DNA from: Gammaproteobacteria bacterium
GTDB taxonomy: Bacteria > Pseudomonadota > Gammaproteobacteria > SZUA-140
DNA: 64,000 bases
Direction of reading: 5' to 3'
Assembly: GCA_016716465.1 (NCBI GenBank)
Contig: JADJWH010000001.1
Location: forward strand, 620,001-684,000
The position numbers and the translations under genes were made by a program. Below the pieces are notes generated by a model that was not told where the DNA came from, made no database searches, and was given only the letters and a program-made list of their open reading frames with translations. The first letter of the stretch is position 1, and each line of letters begins with the position of its first letter. Below, piece by piece: positions 17,534 through 25,661 of the stretch.

Positions 17534-17543
17534 AGCGAGTCTT

Positions 17544-18932
17544 GTGGACTTCCTCCCGATCTTTCTTCAGCTCCGTGACCGCGATTGCCTGGTGGTCGGC
17601 GGTGGCGAGGTTGCGGCGCGAAAGATCGGCCTGATTCGACGCGCCGGCGGCCGCGTCACCGTAATCGCTCCCGAGCTCTGTACCGAACTGGCTGAACTGA
17701 TGTCACGTGGCGAGATCGTGCACCGGGCGGGCGAATTCCGGCCTGCGGACGTCGATGCGTTCGCCATCGTCGTGGCCGCGACCGGCGACACCGCCGTGAA
17801 CACGGCAGTATCCGCTGCCGCGCACGCACGCAATATTCCCGTCAACGTGGTCGATGCGCCGGGGCTCTGCAGTTTCATCTTTCCGTCGATCGTGGATCGG
17901 TCACCGGTGCTGGTCGCGGTCTCAAGCGGCGGGACCTCGCCGGTGCTGGCGCGCCAGCTGCGGGCCAGACTGGAGACGATGATCCCCGCCGGGTACGGGC
18001 GGCTCGCCGAGCTGCTGGGACGGTTCCGCGTGCGCGTCGGCCGCAGCCTCGGCAGCTCGATGGAGCGCCGGCGCTTCTGGGAGCGCATTCTGCACGGCCC
18101 GGCAAGCGAGCTGGTGCTCTCCGGGCGTGAGCGCGAGGCGGAAGAACTGATCGAGCGGGAACTCGCCGCAGGTACGGATGCCGGCCTGACCCGCGGCGAG
18201 GTCTATCTGATCGGGGCGGGACCCGGTGATCCCGACCTGCTGACCTTCAGGGCGCTGCGTCTCATGCAACAGGCGGACGTAGTGCTGTATGACCGCCTGG
18301 TCAGCCCGGAGATTCTGGATCTGGTGCGACGTGAGGCCGAGCGTGTGTACGTTGGGAAGCGGCGTGATTACCATGCGCTCAGACAGGAGGAAATCAACCG
18401 CATCCTGGTCGAACACGCGCGGCAGGGAAGGAAGGTGGTCCGTCTCAAGGGCGGAGATCCCTTCATCTTCGGGCGCGGCGGTGAGGAGATCGCAAGTCTT
18501 GCCGGGGAGGGGATTCCCTTTCAGGTCGTGCCCGGGATCACCGCCGCCAACGGTTGCGCCGCCTATGCCGGCATCCCGCTGACCCATCGTGATTACGCCC
18601 AGTCGGTGGTCTTCGTCACCGGCCATTCGCGCGATGATGGCGTCGTTCTCGATTGGAGCGGCCTGGTCCTGCCGCAGCAGACACTGGCGATCTACATGGG
18701 CCTGGCAAGGCTCGATGACATTTGCCGCGAGCTGGTGGCTCATGGCATGAGTCCCGCCATGCCCGCCGCGCTGATCGAGCAGGGGACGACGCGCAATCAG
18801 CGTGTAATCGCGGCGACGCTGGAGAGCCTGCCGCAGCTCGTGGCGAAGAACGATGTGCACGCCCCCACGCTGCTCATCGTCGGGGAGGTCGTGCGTTTGC
18901 ATCAGACCCTGGCGTGGTTTTCACCCGGCTGA
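17544..18932 (+). CDS. cysG: Siroheme synthase CysG (trifunctional)
   Basis: A 462-residue fusion. The N-terminal part (1-150) is the NAD-dependent precorrin-2 dehydrogenase/ferrochelatase: 'LVVGGGEVAARKIGLIRRAG' binds NAD, and 'NVVDAPGLCSFIFPSIVDRS' follows. The C-terminal part (about 215-455) is the SAM uroporphyrinogen III methyltransferase: 'VYLIGAGPGDPDLLTFRALR', then 'RLKGGDPFIFGRGGEE' and 'VVPGITAANGCAAYAGIPLT'. It makes siroheme for sulfite or nitrite reductase. GTG is the start, at the same position as in family members. Together with cysH it indicates assimilatory sulfate reduction. Confidence 0.96.
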   Translation: MDFLPIFLQLRDRDCLVVGGGEVAARKIGLIRRAGGRVTVIAPELCTELAELMSRGEIVHRAGEFRPADVDAFAIVVAATGDTAVNTAVSAAAHARNIPVNVVDAPGLCSFIFPSIVDRSPVLVAVSSGGTSPVLARQLRARLETMIPAGYGRLAELLGRFRVRVGRSLGSSMERRRFWERILHGPASELVLSGREREAEELIERELAAGTDAGLTRGEVYLIGAGPGDPDLLTFRALRLMQQADVVLYDRLVSPEILDLVRREAERVYVGKRRDYHALRQEEINRILVEHARQGRKVVRLKGGDPFIFGRGGEEIASLAGEGIPFQVVPGITAANGCAAYAGIPLTHRDYAQSVVFVTGHSRDDGVVLDWSGLVLPQQTLAIYMGLARLDDICRELVAHGMSPAMPAALIEQGTTRNQRVIAATLESLPQLVAKNDVHAPTLLIVGEVVRLHQTLAWFSPG

Positions 18933-19084
18933 CAGAGGCTTAATACTTAGTGGTTAGACTGATTCGGTTTTTGTTACCTCCCCGACGCTCATCACTGCAG
19001 GCATAATACGGACCCGATATCCACCCGGTTTCACGCCACCGACTGATAGTTGTCTCGCACGCCTCAGGACCCGTTCAAACCCGC

Positions 19085-19495
19085 ATGATAAACGGACGCA
19101 AAGCAGGGATGGTCCTGATCGGCCTGGTCGCGATGGCCTGTCTCGCCGCGCTGGCGAGCCGCCATGGCCCGCATATCGATGCCAGCAGCCGTGGCATCGC
19201 GCCGGCCCTGACAATTCCGGTTTTCCCGGATTCTTCATTGTTGTCGAAGCTGCCCGAACAAGGGGAGGCGCGTTACCTTTCCTTCGGTAGCCATTCAGAG
19301 CCCGAGGAGATTCGCCGTTATTTCACCACCAGTACGAATCTCGATGGCTGGAAGTTTACCGGGGAAACCGCCGGCAGCGCCGGAGTCGTATTGAAGGATG
19401 ACAACGGTCGGCGGCTGATCATCGACGTAAAGGTGGATCCGAGTTGCCTGCTGTTCTGTCAGCACCTGATCAATTACTGGCTGGCCACGCGATGA
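19085..19495 (+). CDS. Membrane-anchored or secreted protein of unknown function
   Basis: A 136-residue protein with an N-terminal hydrophobic segment ('MVLIGLVAMACLAALAS', residues 9-25) that serves as signal or anchor. The rest is a small soluble domain with 'EEIRRYFTTSTNLDGWKFTG' and 'VVLKDDNGRRLIIDVKVDPS', resembling short periplasmic domains found in many proteobacteria, without a named function. Two cysteines in 'SCLLFCQHL' near the C-terminus could form a disulfide. It stands alone between cysG and the iron block. Confidence 0.6.
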   Translation: MINGRKAGMVLIGLVAMACLAALASRHGPHIDASSRGIAPALTIPVFPDSSLLSKLPEQGEARYLSFGSHSEPEEIRRYFTTSTNLDGWKFTGETAGSAGVVLKDDNGRRLIIDVKVDPSCLLFCQHLINYWLATR

Positions 19496-19828
19496 TGGTT
19501 CCCAGACCCGAATATGTCAAAGGCGGTTGCGACGGGGCAGGTACTTAATGTCTCCAGTGAGGAACTTCCGCTGATGTATCTCCACGGGCGCGGCCAGATC
19601 GTGCCCGGGCTGAAGCGGGTGTTATATCACCATGGCGCGAGAGAAACTCTGCGGGTGTGACTGCGGCCGCATGCTCATGACCCCGTAACCGGATCCGATC
19701 GAGCTTCCCAGCCGGGATTACCCGGTCCCGCGGTTCCTCGCCGCACGCCATTCTTCCCCCGCCTCCCTCCGAACAGGGCGCCCCTGATCGCAGTGGCGAC
19801 AGTTGATTTTTTGCGCCCGATCACTATT

Positions 19829-19847
19829 ATTAACGATAATTATTCTT
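19829..19847. promoter_or_regulatory. Fur-box-like site upstream of the iron-permease genes
   Basis: The 19-base sequence ATTAACGATAATTATTCTT matches 13 of 19 positions of the Fur consensus GATAATGATAATCATTATC, including the central GATAAT and ATT half. It lies 58 bases before the start of the FTR1-domain gene, where a ferric-uptake repressor would block transcription. The remainder of the 409-base gap 19496-19904 shows no gene. Confidence 0.55.
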
Positions 19848-19904
19848 AATTCGACGGCTCCGGTCCTCGTGCAGGCCGCGGTCGAGGGCGCAGAGGAGAT
19901 CCGG

Positions 19905-20309
19905 ATGATGTTTCATCGCAAACTGTTTCTGGCGGGCATATTCGCCGGGGCGCTGGTGTTTGGCTCGATGCCGCCGGTAGTCGCCATATCCGCGGAGCCG
20001 GGTACACCCTGGGAGGTCATCGAGGTCAACATGAAGAAGAGCCTGGATGCATACCGGACGGGGAATCAGGAGCAGGCCTATCTGCTCTCCGCGACCGCCT
20101 ACCTCGACGGTTTCGAACTGCTCGAAGACCGCCTCAAGGAGGTGGACTACGATCTCATGAAGACGATCGAGCAGGGCATGGAGCAGTTGCGCGATTTGAT
20201 GCGACAGGGCGCGCCGCTGGGCGTGGTCGAGAACCAGAACGGGTTTGTCCAGAACCTGCTTGCCCAGGCGCGGGGCGCCCTGGACGCGGAAGGCGGGAAG
20301 GGCCGATGA
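19905..20309 (+). CDS. Secreted protein homologous to the N-terminal domain of the adjacent FTR1 permease
   Basis: A 134-residue protein with a signal peptide ('KLFLAGIFAGALVFGSM'). Its mature part, 'SLDAYRTGNQEQAYLLSATA', then 'YLDGFELLEDRLKEVD' and 'LMKTIEQGME', aligns closely with residues about 45-125 of the downstream permease ('AYLDGFELVETRLDLVD', 'LMKSIESAM'). This helical repeat resembles the periplasmic region fused to bacterial FTR1 proteins. ATG 19905 has GGAG upstream; an earlier in-frame TTG would lengthen it. It is probably co-transcribed with the permease (31-base gap) and may act as a periplasmic ferrous/ferric-ion partner. Function is inferred from homology to its neighbour. 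Confidence 0.7.
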   Translation: MMFHRKLFLAGIFAGALVFGSMPPVVAISAEPGTPWEVIEVNMKKSLDAYRTGNQEQAYLLSATAYLDGFELLEDRLKEVDYDLMKTIEQGMEQLRDLMRQGAPLGVVENQNGFVQNLLAQARGALDAEGGKGR

Positions 20310-20340
20310 TTCCGTTTCCATACGGCATTGTGATCCGGCC

Positions 20341-21552
20341 ATGACGAGTCTGACACGAACAATCAGGCGCCTCATGCTGGCCCTGGCTTGCAGCCTTGCC
20401 TTCTCGGCCGTCGGTCATGCGGAGTCGATCGCGCCCGCGGCGGTTGACGAGGGGCAGGCGTGGACGCTGATTGATGATCGGCTCGCCCAGGCGATCGACG
20501 CCTATCATGCCGGCCGGTCTGCGGAGGCGTATTCGTTCGCGGTGAGCGCGTATCTCGATGGCTTCGAACTGGTGGAAACGCGGCTCGACCTGGTGGATCA
20601 CGCGCTGATGAAGTCGATCGAATCGGCGATGGCCGTCCTGAGGCAGGACATTCGCAACGGGGCTGAAGCTGAAACGGTGGATATGCAGTACGCCGCGACG
20701 CGGGCATTGCTCGGCCAGGCGCGCGGGAAGCTGGGCCAGCAGGCGGGCATCGACCCTGGTCTCGCGGCCGTGAGTTCCGGCGCCATTCTGCTGCGCGAAG
20801 GTGTCGAGGCGGTGCTGGTCATCGCCGCATTGATCGCCTTCCTGCGCAAGACCGGCCGCGAGCAGAACATCGCCTATGTGCACATGGGCTGGATCGGGGC
20901 CTTGCTGCTGGGGCTGGCGACGTGGTGGCTGGCATCCACGGTCATCGAGATCAGCGGCGCGGGTCGCGAGGCGACGGAGGGTGTGGTGGCCTTGCTGGCC
21001 GCGGCCATGCTGATCTATGTCGGCTACTGGCTGCACGACAATATGCATGCGAAGCGCTGGAAAGGATTCCTGCACGACAAAGTCGGGGGCGCACTCAGTA
21101 CCGGTCAAGTCTGGCTGCTTGCCCTGATCTCCTTCACCGCCGCGTATCGCGAGGTCTTTGAAACGGTGCTTTTCTATCAGGCCCTGGCCCTGGAGGCGGG
21201 ACCGGGTGCCGGAATCTATCTCATTGCGGGAGGTGCGGTCGGGTTGGCCATCTTGGTCATGGTCGCACTGCTGATCCTTCATTTCAGCGTGCGCTTGCCC
21301 TTGAAGCTGTTCTTTGGCGTCAATGCGCTGATCCTGATGCTGCTGTCCTTCGTCATTGCCGGGAAGGGGATCGCCGCGCTGCAGGAAGCCGGTTATGTGC
21401 CGGTGGACCGTGCACCCCTCCCCGAGTGGAACGCCATCGGGGTCTACGCCAACTGGGAAAGTCTGGGCGTACAGGCTTTCATGCTCATACTGGTAATGTC
21501 CCTGCTGGCTCTGTCCCGCCGCCGCGGGGCCCGGCACGGCGTCGTTTCCTGA
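20341..21552 (+). CDS. FTR1 family iron permease
   Basis: A 403-residue protein. A signal-like hydrophobic start is followed by a periplasmic helical domain (about 40-135), then seven membrane helices. The two FTR1 iron-binding motifs are present: 'LLREGVEAVLVIAALIAFL' (RExxE, near residue 155) and 'YREVFETVLFYQALALE' (near residue 272). It should import iron, in the EfeU style, but no EfeO or EfeB gene lies beside it. ATG 20341 is preferred over upstream starts, which lie inside the previous gene. The Fur-like site upstream of its partner suggests iron repression. Confidence 0.92.
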   Translation: MTSLTRTIRRLMLALACSLAFSAVGHAESIAPAAVDEGQAWTLIDDRLAQAIDAYHAGRSAEAYSFAVSAYLDGFELVETRLDLVDHALMKSIESAMAVLRQDIRNGAEAETVDMQYAATRALLGQARGKLGQQAGIDPGLAAVSSGAILLREGVEAVLVIAALIAFLRKTGREQNIAYVHMGWIGALLLGLATWWLASTVIEISGAGREATEGVVALLAAAMLIYVGYWLHDNMHAKRWKGFLHDKVGGALSTGQVWLLALISFTAAYREVFETVLFYQALALEAGPGAGIYLIAGGAVGLAILVMVALLILHFSVRLPLKLFFGVNALILMLLSFVIAGKGIAALQEAGYVPVDRAPLPEWNAIGVYANWESLGVQAFMLILVMSLLALSRRRGARHGVVS

Positions 21553-21590
21553 TCCACTTTCCTCCCCGCTTGGTGACCGGCGATGCGCCG

Positions 21591-21619
21591 AAAAAAACGC
21601 CCCTTGTAACCAAGGGGCG
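21591..21619 (-). terminator. Rho-independent terminator for the histidine-rich gene
   Basis: Nine-base perfect arms CGCCCCTTG / CAAGGGGCG around TAAC, with seven A bases on the plus strand just before the stem. Read on the minus strand this is a GC hairpin followed by TTTTTTT, about 100 bases past the stop of the histidine-rich gene. It may also help end the convergent permease transcript. Confidence 0.8.
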
Positions 21620-21720
21620 CTAGATTTCCGTCCTGGAGTTGTGGTTGACATCTGTAAGGCACGTCCTTGTACCAGGGAGACTTGCTTCAGATCACAACTG
21701 TGAGCGGTCGCGTTCGCCGC

Positions 21721-21984
21721 TCAGTGCGAGTGGTCGTGCGGTTCCTTCTCGTGCCCCGGGTGTTTGTGCTCGTGGCCTCCGAGTTCCTTCTCGCCGTGCT
21801 TGTGGCCATGACTGCTGTCGGCGCCATGGTCATGGGAATGGGTGTGCTCGTGCTCATGGCCGTGGGCATGTTCGTGTCCATGCTTGTGGGCATGCTTGGT
21901 GCCGTCCTTGTGGGTATGATCATGTTCGTGCTCGTGCTTGTGGGTATGATCATGTTCGTGGCTGTGCTTGTGGTCACCTTTCAT
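21721..21984 (-). CDS. Histidine-rich metal-binding protein
   Basis: An 87-residue protein made almost entirely of His-X repeats (blocks such as 'HSHEHDHTHKHEHEHDHTHK'); 33 residues are histidine, and most others are Glu, Asp, Lys, Gly. There is no signal peptide and no cysteine. ATG at 21984 has AAGGAG upstream, better than an upstream in-frame ATG. Such proteins buffer or deliver nickel, zinc or copper in the cytoplasm; which metal cannot be told. It lies convergent with the FTR1 gene and has its own terminator. Confidence 0.75.
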   Translation of the reverse strand: MKGDHKHSHEHDHTHKHEHEHDHTHKDGTKHAHKHGHEHAHGHEHEHTHSHDHGADSSHGHKHGEKELGGHEHKHPGHEKEPHDHSH

Positions 21985-22059
21985 CGCGTTTCTCCTTAGT
22001 TGAGTGTTGCTCGTACCATCCAAGTCTGATTTGTATCCATGTATCGCTGTCTGGGCGAT

Positions 22060-22257
22060 TCAGTCCTTTCGCAGGAAGCGGGCCTTGCGCAGGGGTATCA
22101 CCCTGCCGTCGAAGGAACTCAGAAACGGTCCCTGTCCGGGTTTGGTCTTGAAACCTTCATGTAACTGGGAGTCGTCCGTTTTCAATCGGCAGTGATCCGT
22201 GTTGTTTGGACCCGGGGCGTCTTTGATCCGGAAAAATCGTTTGAGGAATCGTTTCAT
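22060..22257 (-). CDS. Small basic protein of unknown function
   Basis: A 65-residue frame from ATG 22257, with GGGCGAGG ten bases upstream. It begins MKRFLKRFFRIKDAPG and ends 'GRVIPLRKARFLRKD'; both ends are strongly basic and the middle is polar. No membrane segment and no known domain. It is just upstream of the histidine-rich gene on the same strand and could share its transcript. Support is weak: the start site and composition only. Confidence 0.35.
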   Translation of the reverse strand: MKRFLKRFFRIKDAPGPNNTDHCRLKTDDSQLHEGFKTKPGQGPFLSSFDGRVIPLRKARFLRKD

Positions 22258-22450
22258 TACGGCAACCTCGCCCTGATTGCAGAATGGACAGAAGTAATAA
22301 AAATAAATATTAGGTAGGAATAGTAGTGCATCGATAGGCAAAAGACAAATATTTTTATGAAGGTGAGCCAAGTATCTGGAAACGAAGAAATGACGCTTGT
22401 AGTGCAGATGTAGATTTCATTAAAAAACAAAATACTGGGGAATAAATACA

Positions 22451-22472
22451 AAGCCCCGCATGAGCGGGGCTT
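22451..22472 (-). terminator. Terminator of the BI-1 gene
   Basis: Perfect nine-base arms AAGCCCCGC / GCGGGGCTT around ATGA lie 36 bases past the stop of the BI-1 gene. The stem flanks supply A and T runs on either side, so it can work in both directions. The region 22258-22450 between it and the basic-protein gene is AT-rich and shows no gene. Confidence 0.8.
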
Positions 22473-22507
22473 TTGGGAGTGGACCCTCGGGGAACAGTGG
22501 TCCGGGA

Positions 22508-23176
22508 TCAGTCACTGTTGTTGAACACACCGAGTATCTGCAACAGGCTGAGGAAGAGGTTATAGATGCTCACATACAGGCTGACGGTCGCGAGGATGTA
22601 ATTGTCTTCGCCACCGTGAACCAGCTGACTGGTCTGGTAGAGGATGAACCCGGACATCAGCAGGATGAACATCGCCGACATGGCGAGGCCAACCATGGGT
22701 AGCGAGAACAGCGCGGCAGCGAGCGAGCCCAGGAAGGCCACCAGTATCCCGACCATCAGGAAGCCGCCGAGGAAACTGAAGTCCTTGCGAGTCGTCAGGG
22801 CGTAGGCCGACAGACCCAGGAAGATCGCGCCCGTGCCGCCGAGGGCCGTCATGACGGTCTCGCCGCCGTTGGGCAGGCCGAGATACGCCTGAACGACCGG
22901 TCCCAGGGTCAGGCCCATGAAACCGGTCAGCGCGAAGACCGCAGCCAGCCCCCAGACGCTGTTGCGCAGCTTGTGGGTCAGAAACAGCAGGCCAAAATAC
23001 CCCACCAGCGTCAGGATCAGCCCGGGGTGCGGCAGATTGAGCGCCATCGAAACGCCGGCCGTGGCGGCGCTGAACAGCAGCGTCATCGACAGCAGCAGAT
23101 AGGTATTGCGAATGAGTTTGTTCGTGCCCAGCGCGGTCGTCCGGGTGTGCAGTACTGTATTTTGCAAAGGATTCAT
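22508..23176 (-). CDS. Bax inhibitor-1 / YccA family membrane protein
   Basis: A 222-residue protein with seven membrane helices and the BI-1 family pattern: an N-terminal 'NKLIRNTYLLLSMTLLFSA' segment, 'SVWGLAAVFALTGFMGLTLG' in the middle, and a C-terminal 'YVSIYNLFLSLLQILGVFNN', the conserved end of the YbhL/YccA group. YccA is a substrate and modulator of the FtsH protease, whose regulators HflK and HflC are encoded further along this window. It ends at a strong terminator and stands alone. The start at 23176 is an ATG in the family position. Confidence 0.94.
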   Translation of the reverse strand: MNPLQNTVLHTRTTALGTNKLIRNTYLLLSMTLLFSAATAGVSMALNLPHPGLILTLVGYFGLLFLTHKLRNSVWGLAAVFALTGFMGLTLGPVVQAYLGLPNGGETVMTALGGTGAIFLGLSAYALTTRKDFSFLGGFLMVGILVAFLGSLAAALFSLPMVGLAMSAMFILLMSGFILYQTSQLVHGGEDNYILATVSLYVSIYNLFLSLLQILGVFNNSD

Positions 23177-23381
23177 ACGCTTTCAGAACCTCCTGTATCC
23201 ATGACCTGTTCCAATATAGTGGCTCGCGCCGGTCGATTCAAGCGAGGATCCGTTTTCTCCCGCCGCGGTTCCGCCGTCGGCCTCTCTGGAAACAATCACC
23301 TTGCGCTCGAACTGGCATCCATGACGATTTGCTGTAGAATAGCCGCTCGCATCAAAGCCTTGGCTCAATCCAGCCGAATCC

Positions 23382-23469
23382 GGAGAGGTGGCTGAGCGGT
23401 CGAAAGCGGCGGTCTTGAAAACCGTTGAAGGGCGACCTTCCGGGGGTTCGAATCCCTCCCTCTCCGCCA
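23382..23469 (+). tRNA. tRNA-Ser (anticodon TGA)
   Basis: An 88-base type II tRNA with encoded CCA. The acceptor GGAGAGG pairs with CCTCTCC. The anticodon loop is CTTGAAA (TGA). A long variable arm and T arm (GGTTCGAATCC) complete it. Its 3' part, 23414-23469, lies within the direct repeat that marks the left end of the island, and so is the attachment site. Confidence 0.97.
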
Positions 23470-23470
23470 A
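23414..23470 (+). repeat. attL: left 57-bp direct repeat (3' part of tRNA-Ser)
   Basis: The 57 bases from the anticodon loop through the CCA and one A are identical to 32968-33024. The bases just outside differ (T versus A on the left, A versus C on the right), which defines the limits. This is the usual product of integrase-mediated insertion into the 3' half of a tRNA gene, with the tRNA kept intact on the left. Confidence 0.93.
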
Positions 23471-23527
23471 ATAAAACAAACAGTTACAAGGAGGTCAGCA
23501 GTCAGGCGCCGAGGGAGTTTTCAGGCT

Positions 23528-23549
23528 CATGGGACACTTTTGGGACACT
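23528..23549 (+). promoter_or_regulatory. Left arm-type candidate integrase site
   Basis: CATGGGACACTTTTGGGACA plus CT, followed by two T, contains two tandem copies of TGGGACACTTT. The right end has the same 22 bases in the same orientation with two mismatches (32851-32872). The copies lie 57 and 95 bases inside the core repeats, where arm sites for a lambda-type integrase or its excisionase would be. Confidence 0.5.
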
Positions 23550-23553
23550 TTCC

Positions 23554-24696
23554 ATGGCGACCATAGAGAAACGCATCGGTAAAGACGGCTCAGTCGGTTA
23601 CCGCGTCCGTATCCGGATCCGCGGGCAGCACGTGACCAACACTTTCCCAAAGCTCGTCGAGGCGAAGGCCTGGGCCGCAGATACCGAGGCCGGCCTGCGG
23701 GCCGGCAAGCGGTTTTCCACGCAGGCGCAGCGACGCACGGTCGGCGACCTGGTCGATTACTACCTCGACGACTACCTCCCCACTAAAACGCGTAACCGCG
23801 ATGCGGCGAATTACCGACGCCATCTGGCCTGGTGGAAGTCCCGCATTGGTCGGGTGCCGCTCATCGATGTCACGGGCGAGCTCGTGCTCAGGCATCGCAA
23901 GGCGCTTCTGCAGACGCTTGATGAGGCGAAGCGGGCCAAGGCCGAGGTCCAGGTTGTCGCCGGCGAGAAATCCACCCAGGGCCGCGGCAAGGCGCCGCGG
24001 GCGCGTGGCTCGGCCACGGCTAACCGCTATGTGGTTTCCCTCTCTCACTGCTTCAGCGTTGGCGTCCGGGTGCTGGAATGGATCACGCAGAACCCGGTCC
24101 GTAACGTCTCGAAGCTCCCGGAGCCCGGCGGCCGAATCCGCTTCCTGTCACCGGAGGAGATCGTGGCCCTGCTCAAGGCTGCCAAGGCGAGCGCGAACCC
24201 GGCTCTCTACCCGGTGGTGATCCTGGCGCTGTCCACGGGTATGCGTAAAAACGAGATCATGGGGCTGCGGCGCTCCGAGGTCGATCTCGATCGCGCCGTC
24301 ATCATGCTGCCGCCGGAGCGCACGAAAACCTCGAAGGGCCGGTCGATACCCTTGGTCGGCGCGGCTCTCGATGCGCTCAAGCTCTGGATCGAGGAGGCCG
24401 AGAAGGTTCCTCGCATCGATACCGACCTGGTGTTCCCATCGAGCCGCGGTTCCCAGCCACTCGACATTCGTGTTCCGTGGGAGAAGGCCCTGCAGGCCGC
24501 CGGCATCGAGGATTATCGGTTCCACGATAACCGCCATAGCGCAGCGTCCTACTTGATGATGACCGGTGCAAGCCCGCTCGAGGTCGCCGGAATCCTGGGG
24601 CATTCGAATGTCCAGATGACGGCGCGGTATTCGCACATGTCCGATCAGCATCGCCGCGCGGTGCTGGAGCGCCTGAATGCCGAAGTCTTCCGGTAA
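23554..24696 (+). CDS. Tyrosine-type site-specific integrase
   Basis: A 380-residue recombinase. An Arm-binding DUF4102/AP2-like N-terminus ('GKDGSVGYRVRIRIRGQHV') and a core-binding SAM-like domain (about 65-200) precede the catalytic domain (about 215-375). The catalytic set is visible: Arg in 'STGMRKNEIM', Lys in 'TKTSKGRSIPL', His-x-x-Arg in 'HDNRHSAAS', His in 'LGHSNVQM', and the nucleophile Tyr in 'TARYSHM'. It lies 84 bases past tRNA-Ser and reads inwards, as for P4-type island integrases. The ATG at 23554 is preferred over upstream frame extension into the att repeat. Confidence 0.95.
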   Translation: MATIEKRIGKDGSVGYRVRIRIRGQHVTNTFPKLVEAKAWAADTEAGLRAGKRFSTQAQRRTVGDLVDYYLDDYLPTKTRNRDAANYRRHLAWWKSRIGRVPLIDVTGELVLRHRKALLQTLDEAKRAKAEVQVVAGEKSTQGRGKAPRARGSATANRYVVSLSHCFSVGVRVLEWITQNPVRNVSKLPEPGGRIRFLSPEEIVALLKAAKASANPALYPVVILALSTGMRKNEIMGLRRSEVDLDRAVIMLPPERTKTSKGRSIPLVGAALDALKLWIEEAEKVPRIDTDLVFPSSRGSQPLDIRVPWEKALQAAGIEDYRFHDNRHSAASYLMMTGASPLEVAGILGHSNVQMTARYSHMSDQHRRAVLERLNAEVFR

Positions 24697-25180
24697 TGAC
24701 AAAACCCAGCCGGTACCGGCGGCCCAGGGATCTCTGGGCGCGCCGGCGCATGCGGTGGACATGGAGTCCTACTTGGCGCGCCTTGAGGAGGCTTTTGACG
24801 CCGGCCATAGTGAGGCGCTCTATCCCGCGCTGAATGCCTGCCTTGCACTCGACCATCCAGTACCTGACTGGGTGAAAAAAGGGTTTGCGAAGGCCTATAA
24901 CGCATGGAGTTGCGGTGAAGCTGAAACGCTCGATACAGCCTTGGGCATCAAACGCCCGCACCTCAAAGTGGTGCGGAAGGAGCAGTACGCGGGGATGATC
25001 TATCTGCGCGTCCAGGAGCTTCATCGACAAGGTAAAAAAATCGATGATGACCTTTTCGCGACGGTCGCTGCTGAGTTCACTGTCTGGGCACCTGATCAAT
25101 TCAAGAGCACGAAAGTGAAGGAACTCTACGCCGCACAGCGTGACGAGATCGCAGCGGCCCGCAAGACTCCCCCCAGGTAA
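24677..25180 (+). CDS. Island protein of unknown function
   Basis: A 167-residue soluble protein, ATG overlapping the integrase end by 20 bases and so probably translationally coupled. The N-terminus is low-complexity ('SGNDKTQPVPAAQGSLGAPA'). The middle, 'LYPALNACLALDHPVPDWVK' and 'YNAWSCGEAETLDTALG', is helical and resembles regions seen in uncharacterised island proteins next to integrases. No catalytic motif or membrane segment is seen. The position suggests a role in excision or regulation, unproven. Confidence 0.6.
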   Translation: MPKSSGNDKTQPVPAAQGSLGAPAHAVDMESYLARLEEAFDAGHSEALYPALNACLALDHPVPDWVKKGFAKAYNAWSCGEAETLDTALGIKRPHLKVVRKEQYAGMIYLRVQELHRQGKKIDDDLFATVAAEFTVWAPDQFKSTKVKELYAAQRDEIAAARKTPPR

Positions 25181-25192
25181 TCCCCCCCTCAG

Positions 25193-25220
25193 CGCCGGTT
25201 TTTTGCCCGGAAAACCGGCG
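25193..25220. terminator. Ten-base-pair hairpin after the second island gene
   Basis: Perfect arms CGCCGGTTTT / AAAACCGGCG with an eight-base loop lie 12 bases past the stop. The stem's own T-run resembles a terminator stem, but no T-run follows it, so pausing or RNA stability is as likely. Confidence 0.5.
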
Positions 25221-25283
25221 TTACTCCCGCGGCCACGCATGGCACTGTTGCCCTGTGTTGCTTAAATCATCCATGGGGGTTCT

Positions 25284-25574
25284 ATGTCCACCAATCAACA
25301 TCGGTTCGAGCACCGGATCGGCGAGCAGATCCCAGGGGCGCGCCGAACCACGGATACTGAGGGGCAGGCACGGCCCCTACGAACCGTCCGCGTTTTGGCG
25401 AAGCGATATCCGGACGCGTTCTCGGAGGGCTCATTGAGATGGGCTATCCACAATGCCGAGCGGAATGGTCTGGCACGCTCGGGCGCCATCGTCCGTATCG
25501 GGCGGCGCGTGCTCATCGACGAGGAGCTATTTCTCCGCTGGATCGATGAACAGCAAAAACAACTCGCAGTTTGA
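25284..25574 (+). CDS. AlpA-like excisionase/regulator
   Basis: A 96-residue protein whose C-terminal half has a helix-turn-helix plus wing pattern ('LRWAIHNAERNGLARSGAIV', 'RIGRRVLIDEELFLRWIDEQ') typical of AlpA/excisionase-like proteins of P4-type islands. The N-terminal 45 residues are basic and unstructured. In such islands the protein controls excision and integrase expression. ATG 25284 follows a modest ribosome-binding site. The next small gene starts four bases after its stop. Confidence 0.65.
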   Translation: MSTNQHRFEHRIGEQIPGARRTTDTEGQARPLRTVRVLAKRYPDAFSEGSLRWAIHNAERNGLARSGAIVRIGRRVLIDEELFLRWIDEQQKQLAV

Positions 25575-25577
25575 CCG

Positions 25578-25661
25578 ATGGTCGATGAAATTGATCGGCC
25601 CGTGCGCGATATGGTCGCTGGGGAGTTCGAGCGCATCGAAATCTCGGAAATGCGAGCTTGA
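25578..25661 (+). CDS. 27-residue acidic peptide coupled to the next gene
   Basis: A short frame between two genes: ATG 25578, stop TGA 25659-25661, encoding MVDEIDRPVRDMVAGEFERI followed by EISEMRA. The preceding stop is three bases away and the next gene's TTG start overlaps this stop as TTGA. The spacing suggests polycistronic coupling. Composition is acidic and amphipathic. No family recognised. Confidence 0.4.
   Translation: MVDEIDRPVRDMVAGEFERIEISEMRA

Noticed and set aside
19545..19751. A minus-strand frame between the unknown gene and the iron block
   Set aside because: No start site or domain, and composition like non-coding DNA.
21787..21970. Tandem DNA repeats as a repeat element
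   Set aside because: They are codon repeats of the His-X tract of the histidine-rich protein.
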